NCBI GenBank assembly: GCA_001780285.1
Contig: MFGN01000026.1
Location: forward strand, 1 to 40,765
Length of the DNA: 40,765 bases
Direction: 5' to 3'
From: Candidatus Falkowbacteria bacterium RIFOXYD12_FULL_34_57
GTDB taxonomy: Bacteria > Patescibacteriota > Patescibacteriia > Patescibacteriales > UBA12075
Below are positions 1 to 7,973 of this stretch, piece after piece; within the stretch, counting starts at the first letter, position 1; each line of letters opens with the position of its first letter. Below the pieces are notes generated by a model. It had not been told where the DNA came from, ran no database searches, and was given only the letters and a program-made list of their open reading frames with translations. Position numbers and translations under genes: made by a program.

Positions 1-157
1 TGTAAAAAGAGGAACGCCTTATGAGGTCAGGAAAATAAATTCACAACCTGCTTTAACTTGATTTGGTATTGACTTTGATATAGAAGGTTTTGCGATAAGT
101 AAATGTTATTATTTTAATACCTTTGGTCATTCCCAGGTTCTCCTCTCTACGCAACAC
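1..157. other. left edge, no gene recognised
   Basis: I see no convincing coding sequence here on either strand. The 74-residue minus-strand ORF at 127-351 in the track runs through tRNA-Tyr and is not a gene. The stretch is probably intergenic or the flank of a gene outside the window. Confidence 0.5.
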
Positions 158-197
158 ACAAAACAAAAAACTCCTATTTGGGAGTTCTTTGTTTTGT
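158..197 (-). terminator. intrinsic terminator after tRNA-Tyr
   Basis: A long inverted repeat (acaaaacaaaaaactcc / ggagttctttgttttgt) with a 6-nt loop begins directly after the 3' end of tRNA-Tyr. A T-rich run follows on the minus strand. It could also act on the plus strand. Confidence 0.8.
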
Positions 198-279
198 GGG
201 CCGAGTAGGACTTGAACCTACGTAGGCTAATGCCAGCAGATTTACAGTCTGCCCTCGTTGACCGCTTGAGTATCGACCC
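198..279 (-). tRNA. tRNA-Tyr (GTA)
   Basis: Read on the minus strand, an acceptor GGGTCGA pairs with TCGGCCC through one T-G wobble. There is a D-arm, an anticodon loop CTGTAAA with anticodon GTA, a long class II variable arm as expected for tRNA-Tyr, and a T-loop with GGTTCAAGTCC. The 3' CCA is not encoded. A possible promoter (TTGAAA, 17 nt, TAAATT) lies upstream at about 323-351. Confidence 0.95.
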
Positions 280-366
280 TATTTCATTCAAATAAAAATA
301 CCTCTTTTCAAAAGGTATAATTAATTTATCATAAAATAAAAAATTTTTCAAGGGTTGACATTTTTA

Positions 367-396
367 TTGGTTTTTTAACATTTATTTTGATAAAAT
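367..396 (+). promoter_or_regulatory. possible extended -10 promoter for the DUF7768-like gene
   Basis: An extended -10 (TGATAAAAT) at 388-396 has a poor -35 (TTGGTT) 18 nt upstream. A perfect TTGACA at 355-360 has no good -10 at the usual distance. The real promoter of the 447 gene is therefore uncertain. Confidence 0.35.
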
Positions 397-446
397 ACGC
401 ATATTCGTAAATTAATAAATAAATAATCAAAAAAATAGAGGAAAAA

Positions 447-854
447 ATGAATCAAAAACTTAAACCAGTATTACTGGAAAGCCCGTATGGAAGCACAGAA
501 AAAGACCCTGAAAAATATAAAAAACATATTGAACGTAATATTTTTTACGCTCAATTATGTATGCATGACTGTTTAATGCATGGAGAAGCCCCTTTTGCCT
601 CTCATCTACTATATACACAAAAAAATGTTTTACGCGATTATATGCCGGAAGAAAGAAGATTAGGCATGGAAGCCGGATTTATATGGGGCGCATTTGCTAA
701 ATATTCAGTATTTTATACTGATTTAGGTGTAAGCTCAGGAATGCTTGCCGGACAAAGAAAAGCAAAAAAAGAAGGTCGTCATTGCATAACCAGGCGCCTG
801 CCGTCTGAACTTAAAAAAATATTTAACAAAAAATTTCCCGGAAATCAAATTTAA
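447..854 (+). CDS. DUF7768-like protein (nucleoside deoxyribosyltransferase-like fold)
   Basis: This is a 135-residue soluble protein. The N-terminal LLESPYGS, the central HGEAPFASHLLYTQ, EERRLGMEAGF and the late YTDLGVSSGM are the blocks I recall from DUF7768 proteins of bacteria and phages. That family is thought to share the nucleoside 2-deoxyribosyltransferase / DUF4406 fold, so a role in nucleotide-sugar handling is possible but unproven. The start follows a good ribosome site (AGAGGA, 6-7 nt upstream). It is monocistronic with its own terminator, on the opposite strand from its neighbours. That autonomous layout recurs in the other small plus-strand genes here. The family call is from memory of the motifs. 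Confidence 0.75.
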   Translation: MNQKLKPVLLESPYGSTEKDPEKYKKHIERNIFYAQLCMHDCLMHGEAPFASHLLYTQKNVLRDYMPEERRLGMEAGFIWGAFAKYSVFYTDLGVSSGMLAGQRKAKKEGRHCITRRLPSELKKIFNKKFPGNQI

Positions 855-865
855 AAAATTAATAC

Positions 866-898
866 AAAAAATCCTGTAAAAATTACAGGATTTTTTAT
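866..898 (+). terminator. intrinsic terminator of the DUF7768-like gene
   Basis: The stem tcctgtaa/ttacagga with a 3-nt loop is flanked by A-run and T-run. It starts 12 nt after the stop codon. The symmetric A/T tails could also serve the minus-strand protease gene that ends at 941. Confidence 0.85.
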
Positions 899-903
899 TT
901 TAT

Positions 904-939
904 AACTTTAAACTTTATAGACTTTATAAACTTTTAACT
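904..939. repeat. ACTTT-heptad intergenic repeat, copy a
   Basis: The array starts aactttaaactttatagact and continues ttataaacttttaact. It matches the copy at 15459-15494 at about 34 of 36 positions. Related arrays lie at 10823-10859, 19571-19605 and 37583-37703. It sits between convergent genes. Confidence 0.75.
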
Positions 940-940
940 C

Positions 941-2752
941 TTATGGTTTTTCTATCTGAATTACAGGAGATTCACTTATTTTGCCAAATCCGCAACCAGC
1001 ATAAGGATCTACAATTGTTTTGCCGCTCAAAGTAGTAACTGATCTAGATACAGAATGATAATGCGCCTCATCGCAACAATTACAAGCTTCCTTGGACCAG
1101 ACTTTTAACTGATTAAAAGGAATATAATCATTACCATATTTAATCACAGATATCATTTCTTTCTTGGCTACAGGTCCTGCCGCAGGTTCAGTCTGTGGCT
1201 CATCATCTTGTGAATCAGTCATCAGTGGATCTTCTGGTTGTATTCCTATATCTTCAACCAAGGGTATACATTCTTCATCACTACCCACCTTCCAAATATA
1301 AGGAAATGTTAATTTATTCATTTGCGCCGCATCCAATTCTACTCCCTTTTCATAGATCATAGAAAATATATTAGCGCCGATATTTTCAATAAATCCGCTG
1401 GAGAATTCTCCGCCATGATCATTGGGATTCAAATCCTTAATTGCCGTTTCTTTGGCGCCCTGGTCTAAATCCATTCTAGTAGACAAAGCAGGATTACTCG
1501 GATTTCTATAATCAGCTCCGTAAGAAATAGTTTCATCATTAGTGGAATGAGCTACCTCCATCCTTTTGATGTTGTCTTGATATTTATCATAATAATATCT
1601 GAGACGATTTTCATGCGCTCCGGCATAACAAGAATCTATTAATACCATCAGTTCGCATATCTTCATATTCCTCATAAGAACCTCAGAAAACCTCTTGGAA
1701 GTCAGGCCGGAATCAGAACCTCTTATCTTATCATGGCTGCCCATAGCCTGTCTGGCATCAACCGGTTCTCCCAGGGCAAACTTCTGATTTTTTTTACCGT
1801 GCGATAACACAAAAACAAATAAAGAATCTTCCGGCTTCAAATCTTTTTGTAGTTTCTCTATAGAAAAACGAAAATTTATCGGACTTGTAAGTTCATCCAC
1901 TACGTTACTGGCTACAAATTTCGGTATCCCCTTTTTATTCATTTCTTCCGCTTTTTCCTTATTAAAATCAGCTTCCCGATCCCAATCCGAATTTAAAACT
2001 CCTTTGATTGGTGCTAAAAACACAATATGATTATCATCATAACCGACTTCTTTTAAAGCATTATACATTTGATGGACGCCATCCAGGAATACCCAATCAT
2101 TTTTTCCAAAGCCGGAAATAATCATCGCATAATGTTCGTGCTGATATTCTTCTTTAGGAGAATTAATATGTAGATATTTACCGGCTTCCCGCGCCCTAGC
2201 TTCTATAGCAAAAAAATCCTTAATTATATCCGAATTCAAAAATTTTTTAATAGATATGTTATTATCACTTAATATTTCCGTATTTATCATGGTGTCCATA
2301 TCTCCTTCAAACGATTCACCGTTAATAGAAGGCCAAAAATCTTTATTTTCAACTATATATTCACCGCTTTGAGCATCAATATATATATATTCCACATCAT
2401 GCCCAAAAAATATGTTACCCGGTTCTTTGTCTATCCATACAAACCAATAAAAATTATTTATTATTTTTTTATCAATATCCATGGTTTCACCTTCTTCCAT
2501 CTCTTCTTCATTTAATCTGTCCCCCCAAACCTCCACCCCATCTCCTGGTTTCAAAACTTCCGGCCATAAATAAGCAAAATACCCATTCTCATTATCACCT
2601 AAAATATCTTTTATTATATTTCCGGCCTGTTCGGCGGAAATTAAATTTGATGGAGTGGTAATTTCTTTTTTCTGAAAAACAAAAACCAACGCCAAAGAAA
2701 TCAACAGAATAACACTCCCCAAAATTATAATATTTCTTTTCGTATTTTTCAT
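941..2752 (-). CDS. membrane-anchored caspase-fold (clan CD) cysteine protease-like protein
   Basis: This 603-residue protein has an uncleaved N-terminal anchor (about residues 8-26), so the rest probably faces outside the membrane. A domain at about 200-470 carries the clan CD pattern: a hydrophobic strand ending in S-H318-G and a second ending in D-S-C375-Y-A-G, the expected His/Cys dyad of caspase/legumain-like peptidases. The segment before it (HQMYNALKEVGY..HIVFL) resembles legumain (C13) more than metacaspase (C14), but I cannot decide the family. An acidic, Pro-rich linker (about 500-530) leads to a C-terminal module with a Cys/His cluster (CNCC, HYH) and GCGFGK, possibly metal-binding or disulfide-bonded. 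It lies downstream of a small membrane-protein gene, separated by a terminator-like hairpin. No SD is visible. Substrate unknown. Confidence 0.75.
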   Translation of the reverse strand: MKNTKRNIIILGSVILLISLALVFVFQKKEITTPSNLISAEQAGNIIKDILGDNENGYFAYLWPEVLKPGDGVEVWGDRLNEEEMEEGETMDIDKKIINNFYWFVWIDKEPGNIFFGHDVEYIYIDAQSGEYIVENKDFWPSINGESFEGDMDTMINTEILSDNNISIKKFLNSDIIKDFFAIEARAREAGKYLHINSPKEEYQHEHYAMIISGFGKNDWVFLDGVHQMYNALKEVGYDDNHIVFLAPIKGVLNSDWDREADFNKEKAEEMNKKGIPKFVASNVVDELTSPINFRFSIEKLQKDLKPEDSLFVFVLSHGKKNQKFALGEPVDARQAMGSHDKIRGSDSGLTSKRFSEVLMRNMKICELMVLIDSCYAGAHENRLRYYYDKYQDNIKRMEVAHSTNDETISYGADYRNPSNPALSTRMDLDQGAKETAIKDLNPNDHGGEFSSGFIENIGANIFSMIYEKGVELDAAQMNKLTFPYIWKVGSDEECIPLVEDIGIQPEDPLMTDSQDDEPQTEPAAGPVAKKEMISVIKYGNDYIPFNQLKVWSKEACNCCDEAHYHSVSRSVTTLSGKTIVDPYAGCGFGKISESPVIQIEKP

Positions 2753-2766
2753 TTCATTTATAAAAT

Positions 2767-2791
2767 AAATTCCGGGTAAAAACCGGAATTT
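2767..2791 (-). terminator. hairpin between the 168-aa membrane gene and the protease gene
   Basis: The perfect stem aattccgg/ccggaatt with a 7-nt loop is followed on the minus strand by TTTATTTT. It lies just after the stop of the 2802-3308 gene and just before the protease start. It is a probable (partial) terminator. Confidence 0.65.
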
Positions 2792-2801
2792 TAAAAAATA
2801 A

Positions 2802-3308
2802 TTATTTATTATTAAAGATGAGGTACATAATTAATCCCAACAACATCGAGGCTCCTAGGAATAAAATTATTAACAACTTTAATCTTTTCTTTTCGTCCGA
2901 CAATTCACTCCATTTCTGCTTTTTCCACTTATCCTTATTTACTAATCCGGTAATCATAAATATCAGCCCCATAGCGCTGATACCGTAATTATTTATTACT
3001 ATCCCCACAGGAATCCAGGTGATGCCCATAATAAAAAAAGCTCTGTAATCTGGGTCTTGTTTTTTTATTTTACCGGTATAGGCTAAATAAACAAACAGGA
3101 TTCCTAATAATAGGATTAAAATAAATACACTAAGAATTATCCATTTATGCGAAGAGCCCGCAACGCTGTCAACTGAACCCATAAAATAAAAAATCAAAAC
3201 CCCCAAGGCTAATACCAATAAACCAATCCCTACTAAATAAGCACTGATATTTTTTTCGTTTTTTTGTTTTTCAAAATGATTGTTTTTCTGTTTGTTTAAA
3301 TTATTCAT
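2802..3308 (-). CDS. small multi-pass membrane protein, unknown function
   Basis: This is a 168-residue protein of no recognised family. A polar, Lys/Asn-rich N-terminus (about 1-22) is followed by about four hydrophobic segments (about 23-43, 53-74, 88-120 as one or two helices, 145-164). A charged loop (KDKWKKQKWSELSDEKKR) lies before the last helix. It lies upstream of the caspase-like gene on the same strand and may be co-expressed when transcription passes the intervening hairpin. No SD is seen before the ATG. A hydrophobic hypothetical protein is all the sequence supports. Confidence 0.7.
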   Translation of the reverse strand: MNNLNKQKNNHFEKQKNEKNISAYLVGIGLLVLALGVLIFYFMGSVDSVAGSSHKWIILSVFILILLLGILFVYLAYTGKIKKQDPDYRAFFIMGITWIPVGIVINNYGISAMGLIFMITGLVNKDKWKKQKWSELSDEKKRLKLLIILFLGASMLLGLIMYLIFNNK

Positions 3309-3353
3309 ATAAAACTTTTAAATTATCCCTAAAATATTTAATGATTACCATGT

Positions 3354-3423
3354 CGGGATGCGCGGAATCGAACCGCGGCTACAAGACCCCCAGCCTTGCG
3401 TACTACCATTATACCACACCCCG
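3354..3423 (-). tRNA. tRNA-Pro (GGG)
   Basis: The minus-strand acceptor CGGGGTG pairs with CATCCCG. The anticodon arm CAAGG-CTGGGGG-TCTTG gives anticodon GGG. The T-arm is CGCGG-TTCGATT-CCGCG. Total length is 70 nt, which is short but complete. CCA is not encoded. Confidence 0.93.
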
Positions 3424-3496
3424 TTATAATTAAATTCAAGATACACTCAAATTTAACAAATTACAAATCTCAAAATACAAATAACAAACAAAATTA

Positions 3497-4411
3497 TTAA
3501 TTAGAAATTTGATAATATTTATAACTGCCATTTACTCCGGCGGCAGCAGATTCCAACACGCCCCTGCCTCCACCCGGAGTTGGATCAGAAATGGCAGGAA
3601 GGTCAACCTTAGCTTCTCCGTTTTCAAGATTAGCATACAAAACACAATCATCATTACTATCTACAATATACTTATAATTTGATAATACACTTGTACCGGT
3701 TTTGGGATCACTAATGCTAGCCGGAATATTGTTGGCATATTGAGGATAGTTTGTCCGGTATTCCTGAAGCAAGACATTGAGGTCATACTCACCCGCCCCA
3801 CTACTAGGCATAGGACATCCAAAAGACAGGAAACGGCCTATTTGATTCAGATCACTAATTCGCTTGGTATCGCGAGCGCCGGTGCGTGCGCCAAAAAGAT
3901 TGACGCCAACCATACTAATGATAATTCCCAAAATAGCCACTACCACCAAAATCTCCACCATGGTGAATCCTTTGTTTTTTGCACCACTCTGCAACTTATA
4001 TCTCTTTGTCTTTCCGGAAAAAATAAAAAAATAAACACTTCCACCCAGTAAAGCAAACAAAAAGTCGCTGATAGTATCCGTAATCCCGAGTTGCATAACC
4101 GGAAAACCATAATCTGCGACTAAAACACGGTCCCAAATATACTCATGCAGCTCCCACAATATTGCTATTATTATAATAAAAATTAAAATATTTACAAGCC
4201 CTGTTTTTAATTTAATTTTTGGAAAAAACTCAAATGCCGCGACAGCTAAAGTCAGTCCGCCCATAAAATGCAAAAAATCATCATAATACCAAGTATTATA
4301 ATATGGTCCCTCCATACCAACAACATGCGCAATAACTAAAAAAACTATTAAATAAATAACTTTTTTTCCGCCTAAGGCGGATCCGCCTCGGGCGGACATA
4401 TTATTAAACAT
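3497..4411 (-). CDS. DUF2238-like membrane domain fused in frame to a type IV pseudopilin
   Basis: The 304-residue ORF joins two normally separate proteins. Residues about 18-130 form a multi-helix membrane domain with DDFLHFMGG, WELHEY and ITDTISDFLFALLGG, matching the conserved Asp/His/Glu pattern of DUF2238 (YjdF-like) proteins. Residues about 140-304 are a typical small pseudopilin: KNKG|FTMVE prepilin peptidase site with Glu at +5, a hydrophobic helix, then ARDTKRISDLNQI and a short globular tail. No stop separates them. A TTG codon at 3994 would give a 165-residue pilin with a normal nine-residue leader. The preceding nucleotides include AAAGAG, so the two halves may be translated separately. 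The first codons (SARGGSALGG) lie in a GC-rich palindromic repeat, so the real N-terminus may be further in. No SD at the first ATG. Confidence 0.7.
   Translation of the reverse strand: MFNNMSARGGSALGGKKVIYLIVFLVIAHVVGMEGPYYNTWYYDDFLHFMGGLTLAVAAFEFFPKIKLKTGLVNILIFIIIIAILWELHEYIWDRVLVADYGFPVMQLGITDTISDFLFALLGGSVYFFIFSGKTKRYKLQSGAKNKGFTMVEILVVVAILGIIISMVGVNLFGARTGARDTKRISDLNQIGRFLSFGCPMPSSGAGEYDLNVLLQEYRTNYPQYANNIPASISDPKTGTSVLSNYKYIVDSNDDCVLYANLENGEAKVDLPAISDPTPGGGRGVLESAAAGVNGSYKYYQISN
4367..4396. repeat. tandem pair of GGCGGA palindromes at the 5' end of the pilin-fusion ORF
   Basis: Two adjacent 15-bp palindromes, tccgcctaaggcgga and tccgcctcgggcgga, overlap the first codons of the DUF2238/pilin ORF. 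The second is identical to the core of the element inside argS (19919-19933). Confidence 0.85.
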
Positions 4412-4452
4412 AAACTTTTTAAAAATATTATAACTTTATTATAACATAATAC

Positions 4453-4584
4453 AAGAAAAGCCTAAAAGGCTTTTTGAAGTCTCCGCCTGAGGCGGACACA
4501 GCACCTTTCCATGCCCGCCTCAGGCGGGGGCGTGGTGAATAATGGAATAATAGTAAAAAATAAAAATTCCTATATGATAAAAAA
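4453..4584. repeat. dispersed structured repeat, copy 1 (about 132 bp)
   Basis: This stretch runs from aagaaaagcc to gataaaaaa and contains the palindromes tccgcctgaggcgga and cccgcctcaggcggg, then gcgtggtgaataatggaata. It matches 16065-16286 along its length, but that copy is longer by about 90 bp in the middle. AAAGG and CCTTT flank the first palindrome and could extend the stem. The 92-residue ORF at 4428-4706 is a by-product of this repeat. Confidence 0.85.
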
Positions 4585-4613
4585 TTGCCCAGTTTTTTAA
4601 CCGAGCAAATTTT
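4582..4613 (-). terminator. terminator of the methyltransferase gene
   Basis: On the minus strand the stem TTTGCTCGG / CTGGGCAA (with wobbles) is followed by TTTTTTATC. It lies directly after the stop of the ICMT/PEMT-like gene and abuts the dispersed repeat. Confidence 0.65.
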
Positions 4614-4614
4614 T

Positions 4615-5184
4615 TTAATAAAATAATAAAAAAGAAACTTTTTTTCTGTATTCTTGATATGGTTTACCAAAATATTGCCCCAAAAGACATTCTTCTTTCT
4701 TGGCAATAATTATCACCACCGCAATCAATGCGGGACAAACAACAAATAAAAGCCAACTAGAAACCATAATCTCGAAACCAAGATAGAAAAAAATAGTTCC
4801 CAGATATATGGGATGTCGACAAATGGCATATGGTCCCACAATAATTAATTCTTGTTTTCTGATAATTCCGCCGCCGCCAGCCGTATTCCAATTTTTTCCC
4901 AAAAATAAACGAGACCACGTGGAAAATACAACTCCAAACAAAAACAAAATAAAACCAAATATGATAAAATTATTTCCCCATGGTATAAAAAATATTTTTG
5001 GAAACAGTATTTGAATTAATAATATAAATAATCCGCCGATTTCTATAAATAAAAAAAATATTTTTTTATTTTTACTGTTTATATCAAAAACATTTTTTTC
5101 TTTTAAAAAAATTTTTTGTTTAAAAAATAAAAACCATCTAACGCCAAAAAAAATAATTATTCCTAAAATCAAGAAAAAATACAT
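4615..5184 (-). CDS. isoprenylcysteine carboxyl / phospholipid methyltransferase-family membrane protein
   Basis: This 189-residue integral membrane protein has hydrophobic helices at about 1-20, 44-62, 70-90 and 132-160. The cytoplasmic-side motif GPYAICRHPIYLGTIFFYLG (about 118-137) and the C-terminal KKEE..L..YFGKPYQEYRKKV are the SAM-binding signature of the ICMT/PEMT superfamily (PF04140/PF04191/PF06966). Bacterial members methylate small hydrophobic substrates or lipids; the substrate here cannot be deduced. The start is the first ATG, with no SD visible. It stands alone between the structured repeat and tRNA-Thr, with its own terminator. Confidence 0.85.
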   Translation of the reverse strand: MYFFLILGIIIFFGVRWFLFFKQKIFLKEKNVFDINSKNKKIFFLFIEIGGLFILLIQILFPKIFFIPWGNNFIIFGFILFLFGVVFSTWSRLFLGKNWNTAGGGGIIRKQELIIVGPYAICRHPIYLGTIFFYLGFEIMVSSWLLFVVCPALIAVVIIIAKKEECLLGQYFGKPYQEYRKKVSFLLFY

Positions 5185-5265
5185 TTTAAATTCCTTTTTT
5201 TACAATGAACTAATAGTGAAAGAATACTACGAATATAAAAATAAATCAATCCCTTATTGCAAATA

Positions 5266-5290
5266 AAAAATTCCCAAGTTAATTGGAAAT
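5266..5290 (-). terminator. weak terminator after tRNA-Thr
   Basis: The minus-strand TTCCAA/TTGGGAA stem has one bulged G and a 5-nt loop, followed by TTTTTTAT. It begins about 13 nt beyond the tRNA 3' end. Confidence 0.6.
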
Positions 5291-5302
5291 CTTTTACTTT
5301 GA

Positions 5303-5374
<72 letters not shown>

Positions 5375-5470
5375 GTAATAAATTTTATCGCATCATGTTA
5401 AAAATAACTCAAAAAAAATAAAAAACTACTCATCTAAATATTCATATGAATAGCTTTTCTCCATTAAGAG

Positions 5471-6268
5471 CTAGCCTAATTCATCTATCTGTTTTTTAAG
5501 TTCATTTAACTTCTGATTTTCTGGGTTTACTTCTGCTAATTTTTTATATGTTTCTTGTGCCTGTTTTTTATCTTTCTTTATTATACTAATTTCTAATTTT
5601 GTGTCAAGATAGCGCGGATTATTTGGTTCTATTTCCAAAGCTTTGTCTAAATTCAAAATAACATTATCCCAGGATTCTATTGCTCTAGACACAGACGCTA
5701 AATCAAAATAAATATCTGATAATTTCACAAAATCCTGCGCACCCCCACCTTCTTTTTCAAATAATTTTATAACATGTTCAAATGTTTGTTTTGCTTCGTT
5801 AAAATCTCTACGAGAAAGGTAAAGATTTCCAAGTTCTCTAAAGGCTTTCAAATTTTTACTATCTATTCCGATAATTTCAATTAATTTTTTTTCTGCCGCA
5901 TCTGAATCACCATTTTTTTTCAATTCTTCAAACTCTAAAAATAATTTTTCTGTTCCACTTCTCTCTGATTCTCCGGATATTTTTTTATTATATTCCTCTT
6001 TCGCTTCCACTAAATCATTATATTTCTTTTTTATCATCTCTCCTGCAGAATTTAGTATCGGTCGTACCATTCTCACAATCTTCATATAATGTCTCAGAGT
6101 ATTTCTTTTTATTCTATTGCTAATAATCTTATTTTTAAATTTCTCCTCTCTTTCAGCCTGAATAGTATCTATATCCAAATTAGCTAAGACAGAGAATTTT
6201 TTGATGATTAAAAAAATTATAATCACCAAACTCACAAGAATTAAAATTAACGGAATAATATTAAACAT
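5471..6268 (-). CDS. membrane-anchored TPR protein
   Basis: This 265-residue protein has a single N-terminal membrane segment (about 4-23), a basic helical or coiled region (about 40-100) and at least two or three tetratricopeptide repeats (about 105-250). Recognisable TPR consensus includes AFRELGNLYLSRRDFNEAKQTFEHVI and NVILNLDKALEIEPNNPRYLDTK. TPRs mediate protein-protein contacts, so this is probably a scaffold on the cytoplasmic face. It is the last gene of the minus-strand core block, 53 nt after fba. The start is an A/T-only context (aatatatATG) with no SD. The partner is unknown. Confidence 0.85.
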   Translation of the reverse strand: MFNIIPLILILVSLVIIIFLIIKKFSVLANLDIDTIQAEREEKFKNKIISNRIKRNTLRHYMKIVRMVRPILNSAGEMIKKKYNDLVEAKEEYNKKISGESERSGTEKLFLEFEELKKNGDSDAAEKKLIEIIGIDSKNLKAFRELGNLYLSRRDFNEAKQTFEHVIKLFEKEGGGAQDFVKLSDIYFDLASVSRAIESWDNVILNLDKALEIEPNNPRYLDTKLEISIIKKDKKQAQETYKKLAEVNPENQKLNELKKQIDELG

Positions 6269-6321
6269 ATATATTTAATTAAAAATTTATAAAGCCAAAA
6301 GTTTAAAATTAAAACTATAAT

Positions 6322-7200
6322 TTAAGTTTGCATATTTTCATCAATGTTAACTCTGCCTGCGCTTCCAAATAATTCCATTTGTTTCACTACAGCATCTTCC
6401 ACCGCCTTAATTGTGGGGCTAAGCAGGTTTCTAGGATCTGTTTCGTCCGGATTTTCCGCACAAATTTTTTTCAGGGTAGATGTAAAAGCAATCTTTATAT
6501 CACTACCAATATTAATAATATCTACCCCCTCTTTAATAGCTGCTCTTATTTTGTCAGGATTCACGCCAGATCCACCATGAAGAACAAAAGGAATCTTTGT
6601 CTTTCTTTTTATATCGCGCAAAAGATCAATTAAAATATCTTCATTATCATAAACGCCGTGCGCCGTGCCGATTGCAGCCGCAATTGTATCCACTCCGGTT
6701 TCTTTTACAAATCTCACCACATCTTCCAATTTAGCTATTGGGATATTTTTTATTTCGCCCGATATTTTTCCATGTCCGCCAATCATTGATCCAACCTCTC
6801 CTTGAACCCAGACCCCCTGCCTATGTGCTGTTTCCACCACTGATTTGGTTAAACTAATATTTTCATCCAGGGGTAAATACGAAGCATCAATATGCACCGA
6901 ACTAAAACCAGATTTTATACACTCAAATACAGCATCAAAAGTTTTTCCATGGTCCAAATGAAGAGCAATGGGTACAAAGGTGGCTATATTTTTTGCTACA
7001 GTAGATACGATGTGAGTAATCGGTTTAATGCCCATATATTTTATAGCTCCACTAGAAACTTGAATAATGGCTGGTGATTTAGCGCGCACGGCGGCTTGTG
7101 CCACACCTAATACTGATTCCAAATTATGAACATTAAAGGCACCTACGGCATATCCCCCTTCTTGTGATTCCCTTATGATATCCTTGATGTGTACTAGCAT
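6322..7200 (-). CDS. fba: class II fructose-bisphosphate aldolase
   Basis: This is a 292-residue class II (zinc-dependent) aldolase of the Fba/GatY/KbaY family, converting fructose-1,6-bisphosphate to DHAP and glyceraldehyde-3-phosphate. Seen features are the N-terminal YAVGAFNVHNLE, the zinc/catalytic LHLDHGKTFD, the loop WVQGEVGSMIGG, AAAIGTAHGVY with a metal-binding His, PFVLHGGSG and the phosphate-binding NIGSDI. Length and motif order fit the family; GatY/KbaY specificity (tagatose-bisphosphate) cannot be excluded. It follows tpiA by only 5 nt, which makes a DHAP/G3P module within the core block. The start has no SD (aataaacaatATG). Confidence 0.95.
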   Translation of the reverse strand: MLVHIKDIIRESQEGGYAVGAFNVHNLESVLGVAQAAVRAKSPAIIQVSSGAIKYMGIKPITHIVSTVAKNIATFVPIALHLDHGKTFDAVFECIKSGFSSVHIDASYLPLDENISLTKSVVETAHRQGVWVQGEVGSMIGGHGKISGEIKNIPIAKLEDVVRFVKETGVDTIAAAIGTAHGVYDNEDILIDLLRDIKRKTKIPFVLHGGSGVNPDKIRAAIKEGVDIINIGSDIKIAFTSTLKKICAENPDETDPRNLLSPTIKAVEDAVVKQMELFGSAGRVNIDENMQT

Positions 7201-7205
7201 ATTGT

Positions 7206-7973
7206 TTATTTTGTTATTACTTTTATAAGTTTATAAAACTCATCAACATCCAAGCTGGCTCCACCGACAAGCATACCATCCAGATTATCCAAGTCAATAA
7301 ACCCTTTCGCATTTTTAGTGTTAATACTTCCTCCATAAATAATTTTAAAATTATTATTTACAATCTTCATGCCAAACATATCATTAAGCGTCAATTTAAT
7401 AATTTTATGAGCATATTCTGCCTCGGTTGGTTCAATTGCAGTTCCAGATCCAATAGCCCAAATAGGTTCATAGGCAACAATAATTTCCTGATTTCCCATA
7501 ATATCTAATCCACTTAGCGCTTGTTGTAGCTGATCGTACAACACAAAATCCCTTCTGTCTGTTTTTCTCTCATCCCAATTTTCCCCAATACAAACCACAG
7601 GGGTCAAATTTTCCACCCCCAAAACAGCCTTAGCCTCCCTATGTATCATTTCATAATTTTCCATCATAAACTTTCTCCTCTCAGAGTGTCCAATAATTAC
7701 ATATTGGCATCCTGCTTCAACCAACATACTAGGGGACACTTCTCCAGTATAAGCCCCCAAATCTTCCCAGAAAACATCTTGAGCACACAATTTGATATTT
7801 GTTCCCTTTAAAACGGCACCAACCTCTAAAAGGGAGATAAAATTAGGAGCAATCGCAATTTCAACACCACTCACATCTTTAAATTTAGTTTTTATTTTCT
7901 TGGTTAGGTTAATAGTTTCAGCTAAACTCAACTTCATTTTCCAATTAGCTATTATTATTTTTTCTTCTTTCAT
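7206..7973 (-). CDS. tpiA: triosephosphate isomerase
   Basis: The 255-residue TIM barrel interconverts DHAP and glyceraldehyde-3-phosphate. Signature segments are IIIANWKMKLS at the N-terminus, the catalytic His strand YVIIGHSERRKF, the catalytic Glu in VAYEPIWAIGSG and the phosphate-binding IYGGSINTKN. The track begins at a TTG 33 nt upstream. I choose the ATG at 7973 because conserved family sequence begins at once (MKEEKIIIANWKM). It is nearly contiguous with fba and downstream of the carboxypeptidase gene in the same block. No SD. Confidence 0.95.
   Translation of the reverse strand: MKEEKIIIANWKMKLSLAETINLTKKIKTKFKDVSGVEIAIAPNFISLLEVGAVLKGTNIKLCAQDVFWEDLGAYTGEVSPSMLVEAGCQYVIIGHSERRKFMMENYEMIHREAKAVLGVENLTPVVCIGENWDERKTDRRDFVLYDQLQQALSGLDIMGNQEIIVAYEPIWAIGSGTAIEPTEAEYAHKIIKLTLNDMFGMKIVNNNFKIIYGGSINTKNAKGFIDLDNLDGMLVGGASLDVDEFYKLIKVITK

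Noticed and set aside
127-351. 74-aa minus-strand ORF in the track
   Set aside because: It runs through the whole of tRNA-Tyr and its terminator; no RBS.
4428-4706. 92-aa minus-strand ORF
   Set aside because: It overlaps the methyltransferase gene in another frame and is made of the dispersed repeat.
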